Shown one piece after another: positions 28,316-37,356 of a DNA stretch of 64,000 nt. How positions within the stretch are numbered: the stretch's first letter is position 1; each line of letters begins with the position of its first letter. The DNA lies in NCBI GenBank assembly GCA_052400665.1, contig JBQTGK010000004.1, one strand, 5' to 3'. A program made the position numbers and the translations under genes. The notes beneath the pieces were generated by a model. That model was not told where the DNA came from and ran no database searches. It saw only the letters and a list, made by a program, of their open reading frames with translations. Source of the DNA: JBQTGK01 sp052400665 (lineage in GTDB: Bacteria > Bacteroidota > Bacteroidia > Bacteroidales > Marinifilaceae).

Positions 28316-30898
28316 TTATAAATTCTTATCAGGATATAAATTATCCCACCATTGTGGTTGATTTTTCAGGTATTTTGCAAAGTAGGCAAATATGGTATTG
28401 TTCCAAAGAATGCGTTTGTTGTAGTTTTGTATTAAATGGTTTTGATCTTTTACCTGTACAAATTCTACATCTTTGCCCAAAAGTTTTAATGCCTGATACA
28501 TTTGAATGCTTTCTCCAAGGGGTACGTTGGTATCCACACTTCCGTGAAGTAATAACATTGGAGTTGTAATTTTATCTGCATTAAACAGCGGACTCTGATC
28601 TACGTAAATGTCTCTTCTGTTCCAGGGAAAGGATTTTCCAGTAGCATTCATACTGTAAGAATATCCCCAGTAGCCTTCGCCCCAATAGCTGGTAATATCA
28701 CTAATCCCTGCATGAGATATCGCGGCAGCAAAAATATCGGTTCTGGTTTGTAACAATTGAGTGGTAAATCCACCGTATGATGCTCCAATACATCCAACTT
28801 TACCGGCATCGATAAACTTGTGTTCCTTAATGAATTTTTTGGTTCCGGTAATAATTTCGTCGGCAGTGGTAATTCCCCAGTTGTTTTGGTGACGAGCCGA
28901 GAATTCCTGACCAAAACCGGTAGCACCGCTTGGCTGTAGCAAATAAACCACATAACCCATTGCAGCATACATGTTCAACGGATAACGTCCGCCAAAGCTT
29001 CTTTCTACTGGTGAAGTTCCGCCGTAGTAGTTTACAATCATTGGGTATTTTTTGCTGCTATCGAAGTTTGGAGGATAGTAAACACGACCAATAATCGTGG
29101 TTCCGTCATCTTTAGTAAAATTCCAGTCTTCGGTTTTTCCGAATTGTACCTTGGCCAAATGCGATTTTTCGGGATTAGCAATTACATTGTTTGCTTTCGA
29201 TGCAATATCATATACAAATGCTTTATACGGACTGGAAATTCCACAAGCAATATAGCTGATTGTTTCTCCATTTTCCGATAGATCAAAGTTTTTTACAACG
29301 TCTGAACTGCTGTTTAATTCTGTAAATTCTTTTAAGGAAATATTGTAAACAAATAACTTTACGTAATCCTTATCCTGAGCTTGAATGTAGATTTTATTAT
29401 CATTGCTATTCCATTTGGCACTGCTAATTGCCGGATCGAAATTGTAAGTAATAGGATCGACTTTTTTACTGATCAAATCGTAAAGGTAAAGTTGTCCGTC
29501 GTAGTTGTTTGCCAGTGGCTGATTGCCAATGTTCTCGCCAAGTTTGCCAAAACAAGATGGTCCGCCTTGTACCAGTAGTTGTTTTGCATCGGGTGAGTAT
29601 TGTGCCTGTCCGTCAACTAGTTTATCTTTCCAGATGGTATCCACAGCAAAAGTTTCTACATTCATTTGATATAGATTTTGCTTAAAATATGGATAATCGC
29701 TGTAATCGGGGCGAGATGTTGCAAAAAGAATGTACTTTCCATTTTTGCTGATATCGGCTAAATTAGTACTTAAAGTTCCATAGGTTAATCGTTGCTTAAC
29801 GCCACTGGCAACATCCAATTTATAGAGAAAACTTCGGGTGCGATACCAGGGCAAACGGTCTTCCATTCCCTGGAACTTTTTCATTTTCCAGTCTTCGGAA
29901 TTGCTTTTTCCTATACTGTAGATGATAAATTTTCCGTTTGGTGCCCAAGTGTACGAAGAGAAATCAGCAATATTGGCGGCAATTTTCTTTTCGGTCTTTT
30001 TCTCGAAATCGAAAACAAAAACCGATGTTTTGCCATTGTATGCTTTGGTGTATGAAATTTGATTTCCTGTTGGTAGCCAAACGATATTCGAAAGCTGTGT
30101 ACCTCGGAAAGTGTAAAGAATCTTACCGCTTTCAATTTCTTGAATCTCTTTCCAGTTCTCACTTTTATCCGATGGAGGTAGAGTTCGGCTGTAGGAAATT
30201 AAAGCATACTTACCATCGAAAGATAAAGCGGTGCTTTTTACTTTTGTGCCATCCAATACTTTGTTGATATCCATAAATTGTTTTGGAGAAAGGCTTAAGG
30301 CAAATGTATTAGTATTCCAATCTTTTTTAGCTTTTAGTTCCAGTTTGAACTTGTTGTTTTTCTCACCACTTAAAACTTTCACCACAATTTTATGGTGTCC
30401 TTGTTCCAGTTTTAAGCTTTTGTTCGATTCTTTGGCTTCATCGGCTTCCTGTGTGTATTGCGACAATTGTTTTTTGTTATCAACATACACCTCAATCATA
30501 GGATAGCTTTTCAGAGAAAGTTCCAGTTCGCTCCATTGATCGGTATTCAGATAAGAAACCAGATAGTACAATTGATTTTCTTTGTTGGGAAGGGAAACAA
30601 AACCTTTAGAGTTGGTACTTTTCTTTTTCCAGCTTACTTGTGACTGGTTCCAATTCAGTTGATCCGATTCTTTAGGAGAAATCTTACAAAGATCGATCTG
30701 GTTTTCCTGCAAAAGGTTTTTCAGTTGAAAAGTATTGCCGCTAAAATCTTCAATTGTATTAAAAGCAGGCAAATGTAGTTCTATGGCATCGCTTGCAAGC
30801 CAGTTTTTAATTGTTTTTTGTTTCTCATCTTGTGAAGATGCAAAGCAAAGATTTACACTTAGTAGTACAGCTAATGCTGATACAATAATCTTGTTCAT
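28316..30898 (-). CDS. exported S9 (prolyl oligopeptidase family) serine peptidase
   Basis: About 860 residues from the ATG at 30898, which opens a signal peptide (MNKIIVSALAVLLSVNLCFA). The 12 codons of frame before it are not needed. The N-terminal half forms a beta-propeller (repeats such as LSFDGKYALISYSR and WAPNGKFIIYSIG). The C-terminal half is an alpha/beta hydrolase with the nucleophile in GCIGASYGGF, Asp in HGSVDTNVP and His in VKDQNHLIQN. It should degrade peptides in the periplasm, like the dipeptidyl or prolyl peptidases of Bacteroidota. Substrate class cannot be read by eye. It appears monocistronic. Confidence 0.92.
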   Translation of the reverse strand: MNKIIVSALAVLLSVNLCFASSQDEKQKTIKNWLASDAIELHLPAFNTIEDFSGNTFQLKNLLQENQIDLCKISPKESDQLNWNQSQVSWKKKSTNSKGFVSLPNKENQLYYLVSYLNTDQWSELELSLKSYPMIEVYVDNKKQLSQYTQEADEAKESNKSLKLEQGHHKIVVKVLSGEKNNKFKLELKAKKDWNTNTFALSLSPKQFMDINKVLDGTKVKSTALSFDGKYALISYSRTLPPSDKSENWKEIQEIESGKILYTFRGTQLSNIVWLPTGNQISYTKAYNGKTSVFVFDFEKKTEKKIAANIADFSSYTWAPNGKFIIYSIGKSNSEDWKMKKFQGMEDRLPWYRTRSFLYKLDVASGVKQRLTYGTLSTNLADISKNGKYILFATSRPDYSDYPYFKQNLYQMNVETFAVDTIWKDKLVDGQAQYSPDAKQLLVQGGPSCFGKLGENIGNQPLANNYDGQLYLYDLISKKVDPITYNFDPAISSAKWNSNDNKIYIQAQDKDYVKLFVYNISLKEFTELNSSSDVVKNFDLSENGETISYIACGISSPYKAFVYDIASKANNVIANPEKSHLAKVQFGKTEDWNFTKDDGTTIIGRVYYPPNFDSSKKYPMIVNYYGGTSPVERSFGGRYPLNMYAAMGYVVYLLQPSGATGFGQEFSARHQNNWGITTADEIITGTKKFIKEHKFIDAGKVGCIGASYGGFTTQLLQTRTDIFAAAISHAGISDITSYWGEGYWGYSYSMNATGKSFPWNRRDIYVDQSPLFNADKITTPMLLLHGSVDTNVPLGESIQMYQALKLLGKDVEFVQVKDQNHLIQNYNKRILWNNTIFAYFAKYLKNQPQWWDNLYPDKNL

Positions 30899-31067
30899 TT
30901 TTTTAGAATTTATCTGGTTTGTTGTTTGCTTCAATACTACAGAATATTTGAAGGTTTTAAAAGGATATTTGTCAGCTTAATTATCTGGTGCGAATCAAGA
31001 GGTAAAAGTCCTCCCAATGCCCATTTTCTCCAACTAAATATTGAACTTTTGTAACTTTGTTGCACTT

Positions 31068-31523
31068 TTAAAGGCTTGTTTTTCCTGATATTTCTCTGAT
31101 GTTTACCTTAAGAATCAGGATGCGATCGACGTAATTGGGATTGTATTCATTATTCATTTTACCAGCTTGTTGCATTAGGATATCTAAGCCAGCAGTTTTA
31201 TCAGCGAAATTGGTAAGTATTTCTACATCTGCGCTTCCCACTACCGATTGGTATTTTGTGGTCCATTGGCACGATTCGGCATGCTTGATTAGTTCATTGC
31301 CAAAATCGATTTGAAAACCTACTTTGTTATTTGCTTTCAGCAGATCTATTTTCTTTCCCTCTTTTGCACAGTGTATAAACAAAGCATTATCGGCATAGCC
31401 ATAATTTAATGCCACAATGTATGGATAGGGAGTATCGTGAATGGCCAGTCGGCAGACTTTCGATTTTGTAAGGATTTCTAACAATTGATTTTGATCGGTA
31501 ATTTCTCTTTCTTTTTTGCGCAT
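31068..31523 (-). CDS. FMN-binding pyridoxamine 5'-phosphate oxidase-like protein
   Basis: A 151-residue cytosolic protein with the split-barrel flavin fold. It has an N-terminal helix, CRLAIHDTPYPYIVALNYGYADNALFIHCAKEGKKIDLLKANNKVGF, then WTTKYQSVVGSADVEIL. This pattern matches the NimA-like branch of the PNPOx superfamily, whose members bind FMN or haem and include nitroimidazole-resistance reductases. The native substrate is unknown. It stands alone on the - strand. Drug resistance should not be assumed from family membership. Confidence 0.8.
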   Translation of the reverse strand: MRKKEREITDQNQLLEILTKSKVCRLAIHDTPYPYIVALNYGYADNALFIHCAKEGKKIDLLKANNKVGFQIDFGNELIKHAESCQWTTKYQSVVGSADVEILTNFADKTAGLDILMQQAGKMNNEYNPNYVDRILILKVNIREISGKTSL

Positions 31524-31869
31524 TTTTTAAGGAATATAAATACAGTAAAAGATTGTTTTTACATTGTAAACCTACAAAATATTGCGAAAATATTGTTTGG
31601 AGTTAGATTTAAATTCCAGGTGTAAGCCAAGTTGGTATTCTCAATATAACTGGGATTACCTATAGTGTTTTGTGCGGGCTTTATATTGATAATCCTACTT
31701 GGAGTGAATAGCCCGTATAGATTCATTGCATGTTTTCTGCAAATTAGCAAGCTAAATCTGCGTGAATCATAAATATCTTATAAAATCTGTGTCTAAGAAT
31801 TGAAGTAATAAAAAAGCCCGCAGAGATTTTCTTTGCGAGCTTTAGAATATATTTCTTAGCGAGAACCAA
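31524..31869. other. intergenic region between rlmD and the FMN-binding gene
   Basis: About 345 bases. It contains the rlmD terminator (31807-31840). A 63-codon frame on the - strand (31559-31750) has unlikely composition, and I treat it as chance. Nothing else is seen. Confidence 0.45.
31807..31840 (-). terminator. terminator of rlmD
   Basis: On the - strand GCTCGCA pairs with TGCGGGC (31834-31840 with 31816-31822; one G-U pair), followed by a T run at 31815-31807. It lies 30 bases after the rlmD stop. Confidence 0.75.
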
Positions 31870-33279
31870 CTAGCGTTTTTCCAACTGCACAATATTCTCC
31901 ACATGATGAGTGTGTGGGAACATGTCTACAGCTTGTACTTTGGTTACTTTGTAGGCTTCGTCCATCATGGCTAAATCGCGTGCTTGTGTTGCCGAGTTAC
32001 AGCTAACGTAAACAATACGTTTTGGTGCGGCATGCAGAATTGTTTCCACCACATCGGCGTGCATTCCGGCACGAGGAGGATCAACTATTATTGTATCTGG
32101 CTGTCCGTGAAGTTCAATAAATTCTTTGGTCAGCACATTTTTCATGTCGCCGGCAAAGAATTTTGTGTTGTCAATTCCGTTAATTTCCGAGTTTACCTTT
32201 GCATCTTCGATAGCTTCAGGCACATATTCGATACCAATAACTTGCTTGGCTTGTTTGGCCACAAAGTTGGCAATGGTTCCGGTTCCTGTGTATAAATCGT
32301 AAACCACTTCGTCGCCTGTTAGTTCTGCAAACTCTCTTGTTTTGCAGTACAAATTGTAGGCTTGCTCAGAGTTGGTTTGATAGAACGATTTTGGACCGAT
32401 CTTGAATTTTAAACCTTCCATTTGCTCAAAAATATGATCATTTCCTTTAAATAAAAGAACTTCTTGATCGGTAAGAGAATCGTTGGCTTTCTCGTTTATT
32501 ACATACATTAAAGAAGTTATTTCCGGGAATTTTTCTGCCAGATGATTTAGTAGAGCCTCTCGTTTTTCTACATCTTCATGATAAAAAACAACGATTATCA
32601 TGTTTTCTCCTGTTGATGAAGTTCTAACCACCAAAGTTCTTAAAAAGCCTTCCTGATTTCGGATATCGAAAAAACTTAAGCCGTTGGCAAATGCATATTC
32701 TTTAATTGCTAAACGTACTGCATTGGAGGGTTCTGGCTGAAGGTGACATTTATTAATATCAACAACTTTATCGAATAATTTAGGTACATGAAAACCAACT
32801 GCAGGAGTGCGATCAATATCTTCGCCACTTGCAATTTCTTCGTTGGTTAAATATCTTTTGTTCGAGAAAGTAAATTCTAATTTGTTGCGATAGAATTTTG
32901 TTTTTTCCGATGCCAAAATAGTATTTACCTCTGGCAATTCAACTTTTCCAATTCTTTCTAAATTGTCAACAACCTCTTGTTGCTTAAATTTTAGTTGTTC
33001 TTCGTAAGGTAAGTTTTGCCATTTACAACCTCCGCAAACTCCAAAATGTTCGCAAAAGGCATCTTTTTTAAGCGGAGAATGCTCGTGAAAGAAAACAGGA
33101 TATCCTTCCATAAAATTTTTGCGCTTTTTTGTTACCTGTACATCTACAACATCGCCAGGAATAACGTTGGTTACAAACAACACTTTATCCTCAATTTTTG
33201 CGATGGCCTTTCCTTCGGCGGCTAACTTCTCAATTTTTACGCTTTCCAGAAGCGGTTTTCTGTTTCTTTTTCTGCCCAC
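31870..33279 (-). CDS. rlmD: 23S rRNA (uracil-5-)-methyltransferase, RlmD/TrmA family
   Basis: A 469-residue SAM-dependent RNA methyltransferase. An N-terminal TRAM domain (GKAIAKIEDKVLFVTNVIPGDVVDVQV) is followed by a 4Fe-4S cysteine cluster (CEHFGVCGGCKWQ), the SAM-binding motif DLYTGTGTIANF, and the catalytic loop with VDPPRAG and VSCN, whose Cys attacks C6 of uracil. The iron-sulfur motif and length fit RlmD-type enzymes that make m5U1939 in 23S rRNA. Many Bacteroidota members are named only as class I RNA methyltransferases, so the exact target is not certain. Single-gene unit. Confidence 0.88.
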   Translation of the reverse strand: MGRKRNRKPLLESVKIEKLAAEGKAIAKIEDKVLFVTNVIPGDVVDVQVTKKRKNFMEGYPVFFHEHSPLKKDAFCEHFGVCGGCKWQNLPYEEQLKFKQQEVVDNLERIGKVELPEVNTILASEKTKFYRNKLEFTFSNKRYLTNEEIASGEDIDRTPAVGFHVPKLFDKVVDINKCHLQPEPSNAVRLAIKEYAFANGLSFFDIRNQEGFLRTLVVRTSSTGENMIIVVFYHEDVEKREALLNHLAEKFPEITSLMYVINEKANDSLTDQEVLLFKGNDHIFEQMEGLKFKIGPKSFYQTNSEQAYNLYCKTREFAELTGDEVVYDLYTGTGTIANFVAKQAKQVIGIEYVPEAIEDAKVNSEINGIDNTKFFAGDMKNVLTKEFIELHGQPDTIIVDPPRAGMHADVVETILHAAPKRIVYVSCNSATQARDLAMMDEAYKVTKVQAVDMFPHTHHVENIVQLEKR

Positions 33280-33454
33280 TTTTCTTTGAATTTAATTTGG
33301 GCACAAAGATATAAAAAGTCGAACAGTGGAAAAGTCCAATAGTCAAAAAGTCGTATTGTGTTTCTCAATACTTTGTACTTGATACTTGTTACTTTAATTT
33401 TATATCTTTAGCTCGTACCCCAAAAGCCAAATTTTATTTTTTTATAATCTTATT

Positions 33455-33861
33455 ATGAATAAGCTACTTGCTGTTTTAGGTTTGTTCTTATTGTTGTCTT
33501 GTAGCACCAAAGAAACTACAAAAGTGCCATGTTTTGCATGGCTTGGAGGTACAGGAGAGGCTACCGATATTGAGTTATCTGACAATTTTGAAAATCTGAA
33601 AGAAAAAGGAATCTATTGAGAGTTTAAATGGTGAGAAACCTGTTTACAGTGGTTTGTTTATTTGTCCGAAACCAAATTGCGAAAGCAAAAGAGACCGATC
33701 CCGAAAATCATGGTTTGCTTCCCGAAGAAATGGGAGATGCAATTCGCGAATCGATGGAAAATGGAGCCACAGGAATTTGTTTGTTTACTCCCGATAGAAT
33801 GACAGATGAGCATTGGGTAGAATTTGAAAAGGCCATTCTTAAAAAACATGTAATAAAATAA
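33455..33861 (+). pseudogene. internally deleted lipoprotein gene (glycoside-hydrolase-like remnant)
   Basis: The ATG at 33455 opens a lipoprotein signal peptide with a lipobox at LLLSC, then mature sequence to LKEKGIY, where the frame stops at 33619. Directly after, in another frame, comes SLNGEKPVYSGLFICPKPNCESK. In the third frame (from about 33680) it continues as ETDPENHGLLPEEMGDAIRESMENGATGICLFTPDRMTDEHW to the stop at 33861. These are the start and the end of what I recall as a roughly 400-residue Bacteroidota lipoprotein with a TIM-barrel (family 10-like glycosyl hydrolase). About 900 bases of the middle are missing, and there is a frameshift in an A-rich run near 33685-33692. Start, end and domain memory agree, but the full-length relative is from memory. 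Confidence 0.7.
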
Positions 33862-33885
33862 GCTTTTTTAAGCGGTAAAGTACTG

Positions 33886-33918
33886 AAAGAGAATTCTACT
33901 AAGGAGTTCTCTTTTTTA
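33886..33918 (+). terminator. terminator of the decayed lipoprotein gene
   Basis: AAAGAGAATTCT pairs imperfectly with AGGAGTTCTCTTT (one bulge), followed by a T run. It lies shortly after 33861, so the ancestral gene kept its terminator. Confidence 0.7.
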
Positions 33919-33972
33919 GTATAAAATACTAAGTTTGCAAAACAAACAACATTAACAACATAGCATATACAA

Positions 33973-34713
33973 ATGAATCACTTATTTATTCCGAACAAGG
34001 GAAGAGTTAATTTTGAAGATATTATTTTCGACGAGGAGCTATCTATTCAAATTAATCAGTTTTTAAGAGAATATGAGCATGTTGAGATTTTATCCAAGTA
34101 TAATTTGCCCGTAATTAATAAAATTTTGCTTTTTGGGAAATCGGGTTGTGGAAAAACCATGACTGCTAAAGCTATTGCTCATAAACTAAATAAAAAGCTA
34201 AAGACAATTAACCTGGGAAATATTATCTCTTCAAAACTGGGCGAAACATCTCGAAATATTGCTTCTGCTTTTAAAATGGTAGAAACCCAGGAGGCTGTTT
34301 TGTTTTTCGATGAATTCGATTCCTTAGGAAAAGAACGAAATTACGATAATACCGATAGTAGTGAAATGAAACGTGTGGTGAATGGTATGATTCAGATGAT
34401 GGATAATTTACCTAAAAATTCTGTTATTATTGCTGCAACCAACCAAATTGAAATGATTGATGAAGCTTTGGTGAGACGTTTCGAATTAAAAATGGAATTT
34501 CACAATCCAAATCAACAAGATCTGGATAGATTATACGACAAATTATTATCAAAATATCCAGGTGAATATACCAGATTTACTCGTATTTATGATATTTCTT
34601 TTGCCGAAGCAGAAAACAGTGTCATGAATCAGGTTAAAGAAAATATCATTCAATCCGAATTATTAAAAAAAGCGAATATTATTGAGGAACAAATGTTAGC
34701 AAGCCGTAATTAG
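33973..34713 (+). CDS. stand-alone AAA+ ATPase
   Basis: A 246-residue single AAA domain with every key element: Walker A FGKSGCGKTMTAK, Walker B LFFDEFD, sensor 1 AATN, arginine-finger region RRFE, and a short helical lid. It looks most like the FtsH/SpoVK-type AAA core without protease or membrane part. Such proteins remodel protein complexes, but no partner gene is adjacent: upstream is a pseudogene with a terminator, downstream is an ABC-F gene with its own promoter box. Its substrate is unknown. The N-terminal 30 residues are short for an adaptor-binding domain. Confidence 0.8.
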   Translation: MNHLFIPNKGRVNFEDIIFDEELSIQINQFLREYEHVEILSKYNLPVINKILLFGKSGCGKTMTAKAIAHKLNKKLKTINLGNIISSKLGETSRNIASAFKMVETQEAVLFFDEFDSLGKERNYDNTDSSEMKRVVNGMIQMMDNLPKNSVIIAATNQIEMIDEALVRRFELKMEFHNPNQQDLDRLYDKLLSKYPGEYTRFTRIYDISFAEAENSVMNQVKENIIQSELLKKANIIEEQMLASRN

Positions 34714-34757
34714 TATACATTCGTTTTTATGGATAACGATTAATTAATATCTGTTGT

Positions 34758-34765
34758 TATCTTTG
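34758..34765 (+). promoter_or_regulatory. -7 box for the ABC-F gene
   Basis: TATCTTTG matches the Bacteroidota housekeeping -7 consensus TAnnTTTG and lies 29 bases before the ABC-F start. The -33 element is not clear, so only the -7 box is called. Confidence 0.5.
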
Positions 34766-34793
34766 TCGCTTGAACGAAAAAATCTGATATATC

Positions 34794-36734
34794 ATGATCT
34801 CTATAAATAATCTTACCGTTGAATTTGGTGGATTTACTCTTTTTAAAGAAGTAAGCTTTATTGTAAATACTCGCGATCGAATTGGTTTAGTGGGAAAAAA
34901 TGGAGCTGGCAAATCTACATTGCTTAAGATATTTTCAGGGTTTCAAGCTCCTAGTAAAGGTACTGTTTCGGTTCCTAACGAGGTGAAAATCGGATATCTG
35001 CCACAGCAAATGAACCATGTTGATGGTAAAACAGTAATGGAGGAAACCCTTACCGCCTTTGAGGAGGTTATAGCAATGGAAAAGCAAATTGCTAAAATTA
35101 ATGCCGAAATTGCTGAGCGTACAGATTATGAGTCGGAAAGCTATATGAAGCTGATAAATCGACTAACAGATATAAATGATCGTTACCACATGATGGGTGG
35201 CGAAAATGTGGATGCTGAGGCCGAACGTACTCTTATGGGTTTAGGCTTTTTGCGTTCTGATTTTACTCGTCAGACGAATGAATTTAGTGGTGGTTGGAGA
35301 ATGCGTATCGAATTGGCAAAAATTCTTTTGCGTCGTCCCGATGTATTTTTACTGGATGAGCCAACCAATCACTTGGATATTGAGTCTATTCAGTGGTTAG
35401 AGGATTTTTTGAAAGTTTATCCGGGAGCTGTTGTTTTGGTATCGCACGATCGTGCATTTTTAGATAATATAACCAACAGAACAGTTGAAATTTCGGTAGG
35501 AAAAATTTACGATTATAAAGTTCCCTATTCCGAGTATGTTGTTTTACATGCCGAGCGCAGGGAACAGCAGATGAAAGCCTATATTAATCAGCAAAAAATG
35601 ATTAAGGATACCGAAGAGTTTATTGAACGATTCAGGTATAAAGCAACAAAATCGGTTCAGGTGCAATCGAGAATCAAACAACTCGAAAAAGTAGATAGAA
35701 TAGAAATTGATGAGGAAGATTTAAGTAAATTAAGTCTTAAGTTTCCTCCTGCTCCCCGCTCGGGCGATTTGGTTTGTGAAGCAAAAGCTTTGAGTAAAGC
35801 TTATGGAGATCTTTTGGTACTTAATGATCTTGATTTTGTTATAGAAAGAGGAGAGAAACTTGCTTTTGTTGGGAAAAATGGAGAAGGAAAATCCACTCTT
35901 GTAAAAGTACTGATGGGAGAATTGGAACATACGGGAGTTTGTAAAATAGGGCATAATGTAAAAATCGGATATTTTGCGCAGAATCAGGCTCAACTTTTAG
36001 ACGATAACAAAACTGTTTTAGATACTATTGATGATGTTGCCGTGGGGGAAGTCCGTACTAAAATTAGAGATATTTTGGGCGCTTTCATGTTTCGCGGCGA
36101 AGATGTGGATAAGAAAGTAAAAGTCCTTTCTGGTGGGGAACGATCCAGATTGGCAATGATTCGTTTATTGCTTGAGCCAGTAAACTTACTGGTACTCGAT
36201 GAGCCTACCAACCACTTGGATATGAAATCGAAAGATGTGCTAAAAGAAGCATTGTCGCAATTCGATGGAACGGTGATTGTTGTATCTCACGATCGTGAAT
36301 TTTTAGATGGATTGGCTTCTAAAGTTTATGAGTTTACCAATAAAAAGATAAAAGAACACCTGGGAGGTATTTATGATTTTCTGCGTTCAAAAAAAATGGA
36401 AACTTTAAAGGAGCTGGAGGTAAAAAAATCAACTGTTCAGGAAAAAACCATTGTAGCACCTTCGGAGAATAAGCTTAACTATTTGGAGCGTAAAGAGCTA
36501 AGCAAAAAAATTAATAAAATGGAGCGCAATGTTTCCAAAGCTGAAGAGAATATTGCAAACTTCGAGAAAGAGATTGCCGAAATGGAGGACTTGTTGGCAA
36601 ATCCCGAGAAAATGCAGGATCAATCTCTTTTTACAAAGTATGAAGAAGCCAAAAAAAAATTGGAAGAGGAGATGTTTGCCTGGGAAGATTTTAATGAGCA
36701 GTTGGAAGAGTTGATTGCTGAGAAAGGAGAATAA
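34794..36734 (+). CDS. ABC-F family ribosome-associated ATPase
   Basis: A 646-residue protein with two ATP-binding cassettes and no membrane segments. The first has Walker A GKNGAGKS, signature FSGGWRMR and Walker B VFLLDEPTNHLD. The second has GKNGEGKS, LSGGERSR and LLVLDEPTNHLD. Between them is the linker helix pair (about 240-300) that reaches toward the P-site tRNA, and the C-terminal 110 residues are a charged coiled coil, as in Uup-type proteins. It should act on ribosomes as a translation factor. I see no grounds for calling it an antibiotic-resistance member. Confidence 0.93.
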   Translation: MISINNLTVEFGGFTLFKEVSFIVNTRDRIGLVGKNGAGKSTLLKIFSGFQAPSKGTVSVPNEVKIGYLPQQMNHVDGKTVMEETLTAFEEVIAMEKQIAKINAEIAERTDYESESYMKLINRLTDINDRYHMMGGENVDAEAERTLMGLGFLRSDFTRQTNEFSGGWRMRIELAKILLRRPDVFLLDEPTNHLDIESIQWLEDFLKVYPGAVVLVSHDRAFLDNITNRTVEISVGKIYDYKVPYSEYVVLHAERREQQMKAYINQQKMIKDTEEFIERFRYKATKSVQVQSRIKQLEKVDRIEIDEEDLSKLSLKFPPAPRSGDLVCEAKALSKAYGDLLVLNDLDFVIERGEKLAFVGKNGEGKSTLVKVLMGELEHTGVCKIGHNVKIGYFAQNQAQLLDDNKTVLDTIDDVAVGEVRTKIRDILGAFMFRGEDVDKKVKVLSGGERSRLAMIRLLLEPVNLLVLDEPTNHLDMKSKDVLKEALSQFDGTVIVVSHDREFLDGLASKVYEFTNKKIKEHLGGIYDFLRSKKMETLKELEVKKSTVQEKTIVAPSENKLNYLERKELSKKINKMERNVSKAEENIANFEKEIAEMEDLLANPEKMQDQSLFTKYEEAKKKLEEEMFAWEDFNEQLEELIAEKGE

Positions 36735-36738
36735 AAAG

Positions 36739-36787
36739 TTTCACGCAAAGATCGCAAAGTTTTTTATTTAAAAGATCGCAAAGATTT
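36739..36787 (+). repeat. left inverted repeat of the GxxExxY unit
   Basis: Begins TTTCACGCAAAG four bases after the ABC-F stop and continues with further CGCAAAG units. It is an imperfect inverted copy of 37230-37278: the first 13 bases are identical and most of the rest matches. Confidence 0.85.
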
Positions 36788-36790
36788 TTC

Positions 36791-37169
36791 TTATAGATTA
36801 TTGACGATTCGATGAATACTGTTTTTTACATATTTTGAATTGAAATTAATTAGTAGCCCAAGTTTTTTACCAGAGAGTCTTAAATAAGTTAGTAGTTGTG
36901 AATGGTGAACTGGAGCTAGTTGTTCAACTGATTTGATCTCTACAATTACTTTATCTTCGACTAATAAATCTAGTCTGTAACCGGTTTCTTGTTTGACCTT
37001 TTTGTAAATAAAAGGCATTGCTTTCTGACTTTCTACTTTTAAGCCCATTTTGTTGTAATTCGTACATAAGAGCTTGTTCATAAGTAGATTCTAGTAATCC
37101 AGGACCAACTGTTTTATGAATTTCAATAACCTTACTAATAATTTTATAAGAAATCTCATTTGCGGTCAT
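36791..37169 (-). pseudogene. frameshifted GxxExxY-family gene
   Basis: Two overlapping frames on the - strand together spell one GxxExxY protein of about 125 residues. The first (from ATG 37169) gives ISYKIISKVIEIHKTVGPG followed by LLESTYEQALMYEL. The second gives GLKVESQKAMPFIYK, then RLDLLVEDKVIVEIKSVE and LLTYLRLSGKKLGLLINF. They join at a run of four T (37048-37051, + strand). Removing one base restores a single frame, so this is a one-base insertion, or a sequencing error. The family resembles PD-(D/E)XK nuclease-like folds (D..V...IVEIKS), but its role is unknown. The gene lies within a pair of inverted repeats. Confidence 0.85.
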
Positions 37170-37229
37170 ATTCGTATATTTAAATAAGTGTAAATTACAT
37201 TATAAAAATAGATTAGCAAAAAGTGTTTT

Positions 37230-37278
37230 CCTCTTTGCGTTCTTAGCTTTAAAAAATCTTTGTGTTCTTTGCGTGAAA
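37230..37278 (-). repeat. right inverted repeat of the GxxExxY unit
   Basis: Ends CTTTGCGTGAAA, the reverse complement of the start of the left copy. Together the two 49-base arms enclose a 540-base unit (36739-37278). No target-site duplication is evident at the outer ends. Confidence 0.85.
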
Positions 37279-37291
37279 TATACCGAAGCAG

Positions 37292-37322
37292 TTGGTCGAT
37301 TGGCTTTTACAACTTACCTTTG
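37292..37322 (+). promoter_or_regulatory. housekeeping promoter of rlmB
   Basis: TTG at 37292-37294, a 20-base spacer, and TACCTTTG at 37315-37322. This fits the Bacteroidota pattern TTTG-N19-21-TAnnTTTG and lies 34 bases before the rlmB start. It begins 14 bases beyond the right inverted repeat of the GxxExxY unit. Confidence 0.6.
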
Positions 37323-37356
37323 TACTCCTATAAATATATCAGTAAGTAATTGATCG

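Noticed and set aside
31559..31750. 63-codon ORF on the - strand
   Set aside because: Composition is not protein-like, no start signal or family; lies in an intergenic region.
34794..36734. ABC-F gene as an antibiotic-resistance determinant
   Set aside because: The linker and C-terminal coiled coil fit the housekeeping Uup-like type; no resistance context.
36739..36787. CGCAAAG repeats as a CRISPR-like array
   Set aside because: Units are too few, irregular and without unique spacers; they form inverted ends instead.
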